A DNA stretch of 64,000 nucleotides, taken from Rhea pennata. Taxonomy: Eukaryota > Chordata > Aves > Rheiformes > Rheidae. Of the stretch, positions 1-9,963 are shown piece after piece; positions within the stretch are counted from its first letter, which is position 1, and each line of letters begins with the position of its first letter. The DNA lies in NCBI RefSeq assembly GCF_028389875.1, contig NC_084663.1, positions 216,466,876 through 216,530,875 on the forward strand. Direction: 5' to 3'. The position numbers were made by a program, and so were the translations under genes. Below the pieces are notes generated by a model that searched no databases, was not told where the DNA came from, and saw only the letters and a program-made list of their open reading frames with translations.

Positions 1-2520
1 GTCTCCAAAATTCTCTTTCCTTTTGGCTTTGGGACTGAAAAACTGCTGCTTGTTTTGCACCTCTTCATCAATCAAACTCTACCAAAAATAAAATTTGAAT
101 GGGCAGTTGCAGAGTCCTCTGGGCCATGAGAAAACCTGTGTGAAATGGAGTTCCTCCACCAGCCAAGGAAAGGGCTTGCAGTGCTGCCCTGGACAGGGTC
201 CAAAGACCATTGGAGACTGAGTCAGAGCCAGACTCACACAAATTAATATGGGATGACAGTTCTTTCACCAGCCTCTGCAGTAACATTCAGCTCTTGGTAT
301 CAAAACCCAAAGTAGGATTTACTCCTACTTGAGAAAGCAATGCAAGTACTTAAAAACAAAACTGTGAGGTTGCTGCACACCAGAACAGTCACTTAGGAAA
401 AAACAACTGTATTTTTAAAGGCAGAGGTGGATCTCAGTTCACCTTCAAGTGGGAGAGGGGAGATGCCATTTCAGGTCTAAAATATCCCAATTCAAGAAAG
501 TCTAGGAAATCTGCTTCAGAGATACAAAATACAACAGAGAAGTCTTTAAAAAATAGTGACAGTAGTAAAGCATCTAATTTTGTAAATTAATTAAGTCAGT
601 ATAAATACTGCACGAAATAAAAATATGTGTGTTGTATTAACAGGCATAAGATATTATTAACACTCATAGCATATAAATTCTGTGCTGTTATACTGAAAGC
701 CAGTGATTTGCCTAACTTCAGATGTCAAACTGCAAGCAAACAAGGGTCCCATTGAGCCTGTAGGGGGGAGTCTCAGCACAGAGAGGAGCTTCATGCCAGA
801 GGAGTCTCAGCAGTGGAGCCCTTCCTCCACAGTCTAACCACCGGCACACAAACACATTAGTGCAAACACAGCACTAAGGATGCATCTGCTGCAGCTACCT
901 CTGAGCACTCTTGGCTGCTTCTTCTCTTAAAATATTTTCAGCCTACCTTAAGCTAAAAGCTGTAACTTATGAATTTATATCCCTACAGTGATTCCTGGCC
1001 CTGCCCAGCTGTGGGCTCTGGCTGAGGGTCTATACAGGGATTGCTTTGATTTACCATCCAAATTGTGCTACCACATCATGCTTAACTCAGCAACCCTTGC
1101 TTTCAAAAATGAATAATCCCAGCTGTGTGGCAGAGTCCTCAAACCGTGGCTGGTCTTGCAGGTCTGCAAGGCAGGGAGCCCTGGAAGCAACTTTACCTGA
1201 TAGCTGTTGGGAAACTGGCACCTCTGAGTAGGAGTCTGGTCATCACAGAGATCTGTCCCCAGCTGCATGTAGAGTCATGTGGCTGAACAGCACCGACCCC
1301 AAACACACAACGCAAACAACTCACCATCACCTTGGTCCTAACAGAGATGAGGATCCCCGGCTGTGCTCCAGGATGCCAGAGCCAGGGAGGCAGATGCATT
1401 TGTACAGTGTCTCGAGGATCCCGGAGGGCCATGGGGATGGCACTGTGCCATGGTCAGTGGCTCTGCAAGCGTCCTTCAGCCTGTTAGATGTTCCCTGGGG
1501 TCTCATCCCTCCCTGCTTTTCCAGTCACCCCCACAACGCTGATATTACAAGCAATGGTGGCATGTGCAGTCATGTTCACGGATCCCCAGCGCCCAGCTCT
1601 GCATGTGCCCTGGCTCCCTCCCCACCACTCACGCAATTATATTCACATAGTTCTGTCCTGAGGGCCCTGCTTGGACTGACGTGATGTAGCTGCAGGATGT
1701 GGCAACACACAATCAACGTCTGAAAACAACAGACACGCTGAGTCCTAAAGAAGTGGTCTGACTTTTCAAAAGTGCTAAGCATCCAGATTTAGAAGCTTAA
1801 CTCAAATAGTCACTTTTGCAAAAAATCTTAGCCACGTATGTATAAATAGCAATACATGTTTTGAATAGATTTGTCAGCATGATGCATCGCAGACTCAGTG
1901 ATCAATGCAGCAGGAGGAATTTGGAAATGTTTCCCTGTAGCAGTGAGAGAAGCAAACCATGGGTTGTGCTCCTGTGCGGGTAGGTAGAGGAGGTTGGAGG
2001 AAGAATCTGGAGGCAAGGAGCACCCCCCCCCCCAAATCAGTGGCAGGACACTGCCCTTGATCCGTCGGCTCAGTCCTTCATTCCGCAGGAGAAGCATGCT
2101 GTCCTCCATCAGAAATCTCACCCATATATATGTATACATATGCTTAGAAATGTGCTATTCTGTACGAGCTACTCTCTACAAGATGAATCATTTCAGTGCA
2201 AATGAGCCTTCAGGCAGAGGCAGCTATGCATGTCACGGGCTCAGGAGCACACCCACACCTAGAGAAACATGGCATTTGTGACCATGAACAAGAATAATTT
2301 CACAAAAGCAATCTTGGAGCTCAGTCCTCAATGCACATAAAACTCCCAAAAGAAAAATCCCACCATGCTGAAGCTTATGTAGGGTTACAGGTATATAGGA
2401 TTGTCACACTAAATAAGATGCAATGTCCAACTGGGCCAGAACATGGTGCTGGTGCTGATATCCAGGAAGTAGCAAGAACAGCTTGGTCCATCCTGCAGCA
2501 GCTTCACTGCTTGAGGTACC

Positions 2521-2553
<33 letters not shown>

Positions 2554-3640
2554 GATTGATGCTACCTATGGTAACTCTGGACATATGATCTTCATGCTTC
2601 TGACCTGGCTGGAGATGTCTTCCAGGAATCATCCATGATCTGAGTCTGTGTCATTGAATTAACCAGTGCAGGGAGTATGGGTGGGCACAGAGGCTCAGTC
2701 ATCCGTACTAATAAATTGGGACATTTTCTGGTGTTTTAGTCCTGGCCAGACAGCAGCCTCTCAAATGATCCCCAGGCACAGGAGGTGGCCCTGGCCAGGA
2801 CTTCCCCTGATTTGGAGGGTGGTCGTCATTAGCAGGACAGACAAGGCTGTGTCTCTGAGCAGTCCTGGCACACGTGCTGATGCAAGTACGGCCACTGGCA
2901 CTGGGAGAGGTGGGAACAAACTTGGAAACAGAGATTGAGGAGCCCACCAGAAACCAAGTTACCCTCTTGGACATGAACTCCTCTCCAGCAAAACCCTGAG
3001 ATGCAGTGTTCAACCAAGGTGCAAAATTCTGGTCTCTTCAGCTTCGCGTGACTCAGCATGGGAGCTGCTGGGCTTTAATGTCACAATGTGATGAGTTGCA
3101 GGACTGGAGATCACACCCCATGGCTCTTGGCAATGGGGAGGGGCGACTGTTGGGGTAAGTCTCTCAGGAGCTGCAAAGCCAGGGCCAGTTCTGTCTGTGT
3201 GCTGGCACACTGAAGACAGAGGTAGCATCTCTTTTTAGAGATGCTATCACCCATGCCTTCAGGTGCCCATATACCTTTAAAAAAGCCCAGCTTTCAGGGA
3301 TGAGGATATAAGCTTGCTCATAAGTTAGATAGCTGTGGTTTAGCAACCCAGCTGCCTCCGTGGTCAAGGAAAAGAGAAGAGGATGTGCAAAGCAGTGAAG
3401 GTTCAGGCTGCCCTGCAAGCACAACGATCCTTATGCTCCCACTGCACAAAGTGCAAGGAAACACAGACCTCTGGCAACTCCCAGACTGCATAGGCTCTGT
3501 GCATGTGTTCAGCTGTGCAGGACTTCAACAGCACCTCTTGTGATTGGACTCTTTGAGCATGGCCAAAAGGAGAGGGCACTTTACAGCAGCACAATCTTGA
3601 AGCAACATCAGCAGCTTTAACTGCTGGGAAAATTTATAAA
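1..3640. other. Intergenic, no gene recognised
   Basis: Both strands were read. Open frames here are short, mutually overlapping and resemble no family I know. The only distinctive items are an 11-C run near 2023-2033 and the 28-A run annotated separately. I see no OR, ubiquilin or globin remnant. Confidence 0.6.
2521..2548. repeat. Poly-A run (28 A)
   Basis: An uninterrupted run of 28 A follows the sequence GAGGTACC. It could be a simple repeat or the tail of a retroposed sequence. The 200 bases before it do not resemble a known SINE or a recognisable mRNA, so the simple-repeat reading is preferred. Confidence 0.8.
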
Positions 3641-3648
3641 CACTTGAT

Positions 3649-4530
3649 TTGGTGGTGATACCACTCTCCTCAGGCCATGGCTGCTGCATGGAGACCTCAA
3701 AGGGTCTGTGCTCACCACCCCTTGCGACAAACTATATTCCTGTGGTCAAGGCTGAGACCAGCTTCTTGAGAGAGGAAAAGGCTGAGCCAAGACCAAGAGC
3801 AGCTTGTCAACCATTGCTGGAGGCTAAATCCATCGCAGTGAATTGGCTTTATCACAGCGGGTTAGACCCAGCGTGCCCACTGGCACACACAGTCCTGCAA
3901 GGAGTCTGCTATGTGAGAGGCACATTTCACAGGGCTATTTCGCAGCCACCGCCTATTAAGCACCCAGTCACCTCCGCAGGCTCAGTCCTACACTGGTCCT
4001 TACTCCTCCCTCCAGCATCCCAGGCCTGCACCACAGCTGCCTCTCCAGGTTTTGCAACGGCTGCTTTTCAAATCAGAAAACAAAAATACATTCACTCAGC
4101 AAAGCGTCCTTATGCGCTCGGCAGCTCGAACAGTGCCAGGCAGGAGGGGCTGATCCCCAGCTCCTGCCACAGAAATAGCCATCGGCACCCTTTTACCTCT
4201 TCAGTCCTGCCCTCTTGTTTTCCGTGCTCGCCGCCTGTCCCTCTCCTTCTCCAGGGCATTGGCAGGGGAGATGCAGACAGTTCTCAGGCTCAGCATCCAC
4301 GGGTGCAGCTGCACAGCAGAGGAGCCTTGGCACAGCTGGTTCCAGCCTGGGGCATGTTTTCCTTTCCTAGCTGTGCTGAGTGTCTCTCTGCTGACCACAT
4401 CATGCTCCTTATCACATTATTCAGGTCAAAGAGAATTCAAAAACTACAGGAAAGTGAAAAATGGGGAGCATGGAGAGAGAGGGAACAATCTGCAAAAGTA
4501 GCAAGGAGAGACTGGACACAACACATCTGA
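3649..4530 (+). other. Unassigned 293-codon open frame
   Basis: A stop-free frame of 293 codons. The frame opens with TTG, and the first ATG is codon 15 (METSKGLC). The predicted protein is rich in Ser, Ala, Pro and His. It has no signal peptide, no membrane segment, no repeats and no domain I recognise. Its basic, Gln- and Glu-rich end is encoded by a GA-rich stretch that continues as non-coding purine-rich DNA. A TATA-like string (TTTATAAA) lies just upstream at about 3633. It may be chance in a moderately GC-rich region, an exon with unseen neighbours, or a lineage-specific gene. I cannot decide, and I do not assign a function. Confidence 0.2.
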
Positions 4531-5387
4531 ATTTGCCAATAGCTAAGGACCGAAGATGAGGTAGGTGAAGTAGTAGGAGATAAAAGAAATTTCCAGGTAG
4601 AAAACCTCTCATGGGACATATGATGAGGAAATTAAACCAGGAGAGAATGAATGCTTGCAAAAGAAGTGAGCTGGAAACGCAGGGCAGGATGAAAGCGGAT
4701 CAGAGTTTGAGTGCTAGAGCAAAGAGGGGAAGGGGAAGGAGTAGGAGAGGAAAGATGTGATGAGACAGATGGAGAAACAGGCAGAGGGGGTTGCAGAAGA
4801 GGGAGCTGGGATGATCCTCACCATGTTTACACCAGGCCTTGAGTACCTATGGCTCTCCCCATCACTTATCAGCGTTTGCATTACAAAGTGCGTTAAAAAG
4901 CATTATTGCTCCATGTGACACAATCCTGTTCACAGTCTCAGATTCACAATTACACATAGCAAAACAGAACTTGCAAAGAGACCCAGCTCTGGGCCTATGA
5001 AGGATTTGGAGATGTTCGAAACCTTGTCTTTGTCCCAGATCTCATGTGTGACAGTGGGCAAATCATAAGGAGTTTGGGATTTACTGACGGGAGAATGCTC
5101 TGAACTGTTGAGTGAAGCTAGAACTTTTCCACATAGACAGGTAGAAACCAGCTGTGAACATGATCTGGATGGGAATCAGAAGGTGATTTCTAGCCATCAT
5201 GGACCTTCCTCTCATAGGAAAAGCAGAGGCAAAAGTGACAGATTGACTTTCAAACAAAAAGTTTGGTCAGCTGAGGAAAGGCAAATACCCACAATGGCAG
5301 GGATCAGACTAGGTGGCTTAGGTATTCCCTGATGCTCTTCCTTATGGCCATATTTCCAAAAGAGCAACTGTTGTCAACGTGCAATCA
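4531..5387. other. Intergenic; purine-rich then plain sequence
   Basis: About 4660-4810 is purine-rich (GGAAGGAGTAGGAGAGG-like strings). The rest is unremarkable. No gene or repeat family is recognised. Confidence 0.5.
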
Positions 5388-5393
5388 TTTATT
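5388..5393 (-). promoter_or_regulatory. Candidate poly(A) signal of the UBQLN3-like gene
   Basis: TTTATT on the plus strand reads AATAAA in the direction of the UBQLN3-like gene. It is the first canonical hexamer after the stop codon, about 375 bp downstream. This would give a 3' UTR of about 0.4 kb. Confidence 0.45.
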
Positions 5394-5768
5394 TTGGAGT
5401 CCAAATGGGAGCCAGGTTCATTTATCAGCTGGTCTTTAACATCTCTACATCTCAATTCCTAACTTGTAAAATGGCATGTTTTCCTCCTCTGATGTCTTTT
5501 TCTGCTGTGTTTTTCTCCTGCATACACATCAGGGGACCACACTCTACCTGTGCTTGCATAGCAGCACATTCAGGCAGGGCCTGCCCTCACTGTTTTTGTA
5601 ACACAGAGAACTCCTCATCTCTATAGTTTTGGATTTGAGACATCTTTGCAGTAAATAAGCAATTAATTCTCACAGATGGAAGAAAGCTACAGCACACAGT
5701 ATCTTAATATGCACCCTGCTGCTTTTAGTGCGTAATCAGACTGAATTACAACAGGCAAAGTGAACCAG

Positions 5769-7568
5769 TTATGGGATTTCATCTGATGACTGTGTTTTTG
5801 TCAGTATCTCTACTGCTGCATTGACTTCTCCTTCCGTGTCAATCAGAGCCTGCAAGTTTGCATTTTGGTCCTGGAAGCCCATGGCACTGAGCTGTTGCAT
5901 TTGTCTACCAAATCTGGTCTCTGGTGCTTGCTCATCCATCTCCTCTTGGCTCTCTACTTCATCCTTATCTGACACTAGACTTGCATCTTCCTCAGACTCA
6001 CTGCTTTTTGCAGAATCTTCCATGCTTTCCAGATCCAGTTCCACATCTGGGTCGCCCAAACCAAGTATAAAATCTGGAACTTCTGTTGAGAGGGTCTGTA
6101 AACCCAGCTGGACTTGTAGTAAAGCCTGCAGTGCCCTGGGATTTCTCAGTAAGGATGAAATCTCAGTGTTCTCCAGCTCTGGGGGCAGCGGCTGTGCCCT
6201 TTCATCTTGCAATTGAGAATTTCCATCATTCAAAATATGAGTGTTATTCAGCAGCATTTGTCCTGGGCCTTGGGGGTTTGTTAATATATTCTCCAGGTTA
6301 TGCATGAGTTCTGAGTCTTCTGTTAGCTGCTGGACCATGTTCTGAATCCCTCCTGAGCTGGGCACCACTGCACGTGCTGCAGGCCCTAAATTCAGCACAA
6401 TAAAACTGTGGTCTGCACTGTTATAGGCATCCTGGCCATCATAGTCATTTCCATTATCACTAGCCCTGTTTGACTCAGGGGCCCAAGGGTTGGGTAGTGG
6501 TCTCCGGTTTTCAGTACAGGCTGGCAGCCTGGCTCTACTCAGGGATGGATTACTGTCCAGTGAAGCAAAAGGGTTGTTTCCCAGTTGTGCCTGCACAGCA
6601 TCCAACATGGGCTCCTCAATTTCTCTGTAGAGCTGTTCCAGAGCACTGTATCCACCAGGTATGCTTTCAAGATTGTTCAGGGCACGGTCATGGTTCCTTA
6701 TCATCTCTTGCATCATGGCAGGGCTGCTGGAGGCTTCTAATATTTCTCTGATAAAGTGTGGGTTAGTGAGAATGTGGCTGATCTCAGGATTTTGTTCAAT
6801 CAGCTGCTGCACCTGGGGGTTGGACATGATGAAATCCCTGGCAAGTTCGGCATTGGCAAGGATGTTCTGCACAGAGGAGTTCTGCATTATCTCACTTACT
6901 AAGCCATGCAAAGACACATCTCGCTCTTGAACTCTACTCACCAAGTCTGGCACATCTGCTGAGTCCAGGCCTATGAGATTTATGCCTGTCACCCCAATGA
7001 GAAACCCTAGCAAAAACAAGTTGTTGTTGATGGTATTCAGATCCAGGTCTGAACTGACAAGCTCAGCCAAGAGGTTTTCCATGGTCTGGGCCACTAGTTC
7101 CTGGCTGGAGGTCAACAGGTCTTCAAAGTGACCTTGGAGTTCAGATATATTTGGATGGTTGAAACCTGGGTTTTGCAGATCAGCCATGCTTCCCAAGAAA
7201 AACAAGTTGGAATTACTGTGGCTGGGAGGTCGCATCAATGTGGTTGCAGCGTGTTGATCTGCCAGGCCATCCTGTGGTCTTTTTTGGGACCGGATGACAA
7301 GGTGGATGCTGACCCCACTGTGGACTCCATACTGGCTCAGAGTGTCTTGATCCTTGAGAATTTTCCCAGCAAATATCAGTGCCAGCAGGTCAGGGGGAGT
7401 TTTGAAACGCTTGGAGACTTCTTCCTTAAACTCCTGGATGGTGCTGCTCTGAGCAACCTCAAACTGCTCCTTCTGCTTGAGGGTCTTCACAGTCACTTTG
7501 ATGATATTTGATGAATCCGTGGTGACAACTGGTGGACTAGCCCCTGCAGCCTCTTTGCTTTCAGACAT
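5769..7568 (-). CDS. UBQLN3: Ubiquilin-3-like protein (UBL-STI1-UBA)
   Basis: Ubiquilins shuttle ubiquitinated clients to the proteasome: the N-terminal UBL binds the proteasome, the STI1 repeats hold clients, and the C-terminal UBA binds ubiquitin. UBQLN3 is the testis-enriched member in mammals. This single-exon frame encodes 599 residues (human UBQLN3 is about 655). The UBL is at about 22-93 (VTVKT...LIFAGKILKDQDTLSQ). STI1-type repeats follow, with the family signature NNLESIPGGY at 298-307 and LPNPWAP at 358-364. An acidic tract lies at about 509-549, and the UBA at about 552-592 keeps its MGF loop (563-565) and NLQAL. I chose the ATG at 7568 (ACC before ATG, MSES like MAES of other ubiquilins). 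The frame opens further upstream only with GTG. Odd points: residues 121-180 and 183-246 are two copies of the linker plus first STI1 half, and the second copy has a very hydrophobic stretch. Assignment to UBQLN3 rests on the intact UBA and the OR-cluster location. One-to-one orthology is not proven. Confidence 0.85.
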   Translation of the reverse strand: MSESKEAAGASPPVVTTDSSNIIKVTVKTLKQKEQFEVAQSSTIQEFKEEVSKRFKTPPDLLALIFAGKILKDQDTLSQYGVHSGVSIHLVIRSQKRPQDGLADQHAATTLMRPPSHSNSNLFFLGSMADLQNPGFNHPNISELQGHFEDLLTSSQELVAQTMENLLAELVSSDLDLNTINNNLFLLGFLIGVTGINLIGLDSADVPDLVSRVQERDVSLHGLVSEIMQNSSVQNILANAELARDFIMSNPQVQQLIEQNPEISHILTNPHFIREILEASSSPAMMQEMIRNHDRALNNLESIPGGYSALEQLYREIEEPMLDAVQAQLGNNPFASLDSNPSLSRARLPACTENRRPLPNPWAPESNRASDNGNDYDGQDAYNSADHSFIVLNLGPAARAVVPSSGGIQNMVQQLTEDSELMHNLENILTNPQGPGQMLLNNTHILNDGNSQLQDERAQPLPPELENTEISSLLRNPRALQALLQVQLGLQTLSTEVPDFILGLGDPDVELDLESMEDSAKSSESEEDASLVSDKDEVESQEEMDEQAPETRFGRQMQQLSAMGFQDQNANLQALIDTEGEVNAAVEILTKTQSSDEIP

Positions 7569-7900
7569 GGTGACTCTGAGACTGGGCCTGCGCTTTCGTC
7601 CGTTGTAAAGCAGAGGTGCTGGCAGAAGATGGGAAGCCACGAGGGCCAGTGCCTTTCAGCTGAAATATGGGGGTGGTTGTTTGTCCTGTATGGTGACACC
7701 CGCCTGGGAGGGAGCAGTGAGAAAGGGGCGAGGGCTGCTTCTCCCTGTGGTGCAGCCAGAAGCCAAACCCAGAGCGCACATACCAGCCAGATGTTGCACA
7801 GCTGCTCCACTTGCTTACCGACCGAGGGGCTCCCTCATGTTCCCCGCGCGGCTGCTGCCCCTGTCCACCCAGAATTGCCATCCTGCCAGCCCGCGTGTGC

Positions 7901-7925
7901 TGTGACCTCACCAGCGACATCACAG
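7901..7925 (-). promoter_or_regulatory. Paired CRE-like element upstream of the UBQLN3-like gene
   Basis: On the plus strand a TGACCTCA core (7903-7910) is followed exactly 12 bases later by CGACATCA (7915-7922), then CAG. Read towards the gene, the cores are TGATGTCG and TGAGGTCA, both one or two changes from the cAMP-response element TGACGTCA. The element lies about 335 bp upstream of the start codon and recurs upstream of the other two ubiquilin genes at 11702-11726 and 25157-25181. CREM-type activators use such variant CREs in spermatids (TGAGGTCA is the core reported for the testis ACE promoter). The function here is inferred. Confidence 0.5.
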
Positions 7926-9548
7926 TGAGCAGCAATGGCCTGGAGAGGGGACATCTCCCTGCAAGCCGAGCTTGGGCTTCCTTGTGTCTGCTGCCTAATC
8001 AACCTGGTTCCGGGGACATGGGAAACCAGGGAAAATCCAGGCTCAGGGGACTCCAGGCCTGTTTCCAGAAGCCTCTCTGTTGGGAGATGACCTCCACACC
8101 TGGCAGGGTGCAGGCTGGCACAGCTAACCATTGCAATGTGCCAAGGTGCCTGCCCTCTCCCCTCTGGCCCTTGCCCACTCATTCCCTCTCACCAGGTTTG
8201 CTTTGGGGATGTGCTGCTGCCCATCCAACTTCGGGTCCTCTCATGGTTTTGCTCCTTGACCTGCACACCCATATGGAAGGTCAGCCCCCTCCTCTCACAG
8301 GGTCCAAGGAGCGTGGTCTCTGTACCCACCACCTTTCCAATCCTGCTGACCCAGCTGCAAGAGGAGGAAATACATCTGTTCTTCAGTCTGAGCGCAGGAG
8401 CACCCCTTCTCTTTTCAGCTGGGAATCATCGCCACAACAAGGCACACTGGGAGCATATGTTGGTTTTACTCCCTGGGATTTTCACAGTGCAGATGCTCCC
8501 AGATAAGGGTCTTTAGGCTGAATTACACAGGTATGAGGATAGATGTTTTTTCCATGCCAGGTCCAGCCAGGTCTTCCTTACCTGGAGTAGGATGCCCTCA
8601 GCTCATCTGCTCTTCAAAAGGTAGAACCTGCTCAAAGTCTCCCCTCCACAAGAGATTAGCCACCTCTCCGTGTGGAGGCTATCATCAAGCTAGGCTGTGC
8701 AATCTCCATATGCTTTAAATAAGGATTTAATTCAGTCCTCATGGATGCTGTTACATTTAATTCCCCAAAAAATACACTGCAGCATAATTAGCAGAAAAAA
8801 TGCACACTTTAACTCAGCTGAGAAAGCTGGTGTTTGTTTTGAAATTGTATTCCTAATAAGCAAAAATGAAGTAAATTTGTCTTTTTATCCCATGTTTTAC
8901 TTCCTGTTTGTGTGACTTTTGGAAAAAGTTTTCTCTGCCTTCAGTCTGGTGCTCAATTTCTTCATTTGCAAAATTCAGACACTAACTTCCATGAAACCAG
9001 TACAAAAATCCAAGTGCACATCAGAAAAGCAGCTTCACTTGTTTAGGCTTTTTCCATAGCTTTCAGGGTATTTAACCAAAAAGTTTGTGAGTCATGTGCA
9101 GAGAGCGCCTATTTCATACCTGAAGCATGCTGATCACATCACATGGTAATTCCCCAAAGTGCATGCTATTGGTCCTGCTCTGTTGATGATGTCAGTGTGA
9201 TCTGGGGAAAAACTGACTTCTTGGAGTCAGTGCTGCTGTGAGATCTCATAGGCATCACTGAGACAAGCAGAAATCCCTCACTGTGCATGTGAAATGTGAG
9301 GGCATGGGCAACCCCTCAAGGGGATCCCAGCCCTGAATTTAAGTCTTGCTATTTAGGGCTGCATGGAGCTCGCATCCCGTCAGCAACACAGGGTGGCAGG
9401 GCTCTCCCAGTTAAGTAAACCCATCTTGCTGTCACAGGCACCCATATACTCCTGGATGTAACCATACAACACAACTCCTTCTTTGGACTATCTGGGGCAG
9501 CCTAGTTACACTAATGCTTGGGGATTTCCTCCTGATTTGAATACCAGA
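7926..9548. other. Intergenic between the first two ubiquilin genes
   Basis: No coding signal or recognised repeat. A lone CRE-like TGATGTCA occurs at 9187-9194 without the paired partner seen upstream of the ubiquilin genes, so it is not annotated as an element. Confidence 0.5.
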
Positions 9549-9554
9549 TTTATT
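9549..9554 (-). promoter_or_regulatory. Candidate poly(A) signal of the second ubiquilin gene
   Basis: TTTATT on the plus strand (AATAAA on the gene strand), about 410 bp past the stop codon of the UBQLNL-like gene. If used, the 3' UTR would include the decayed UBA sequence at 9830-9957. Confidence 0.4.
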
Positions 9555-9829
9555 TATCTCCTGATTTGTTAGAGGAAAGGCATTACAGCAGTACACATTA
9601 ATATAGGCATCTGAAACACTCAGTATTTTTAGACAAAAAAAAAGAAAAAAAGGAAGAATCCACTACCTGAAGGAAATGATTACTCTCCACAAAACTGTGG
9701 ACCACACTGGCCTTCATTTTAAATGATCAAAATCCAGGTGTTCAGATGAGCAAGCTATGAAAGAATGCTATGATGAATGGACTGAATGCTCCCACCTCTT
9801 TGCTGTTGCCTGTCTGTCTCCTTGGTAGA

Positions 9830-9957
9830 AGTACAGCTCTGATACTTCCTTCACCATTAAAGAAGCCCATTAACTTGAGTTGCTCTGGTTCTTCCTGGAA
9901 TTTGATTTCTGGATCTTGCCAGGGTTCAGGACTTGTCCCAGGAACTGCTTGCAGTAC
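9830..9957 (-). pseudogene. Decayed UBA-domain coding remnant in the 3' flank of the UBQLNL-like gene
   Basis: Immediately past the stop of the upstream gene (TAA, one codon, TAA) the same frame stays open and reads VLQAVPGTSPEP..., then DPEIKFQEEPEQL, then LMGFFN. This aligns residue for residue with the end of canonical ubiquilins (MLQALAGVNPQ..., NPEVRFQQQLEQL, AMGFLN). After FFN it resumes as GEGSIRAVLL, matching the last UBA helix (GGDINAAIERLL). About 11 residues of the middle helix (REANLQALIAT) appear deleted. It is therefore a UBA domain that was once part of the protein and is now untranslated and eroding. The alignment uses recalled family sequence, but the register is clear by eye. 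Confidence 0.75.
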
Positions 9958-9963
9958 TTATAT

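Noticed and set aside
7569-7640. 24-residue N-terminal extension of the UBQLN3-like protein
   Set aside because: The longer frame opens with GTG. The ATG at 7568 has a good context and aligns with other ubiquilin N-termini. The same reasoning applies to the GTG at 11448 and the TTG at 24958 for the other two genes.
5821-8506. Plus-strand open frames opposite and upstream of the UBQLN3-like gene (up to 231 codons)
   Set aside because: Antisense shadows or composition effects with no domain similarity.
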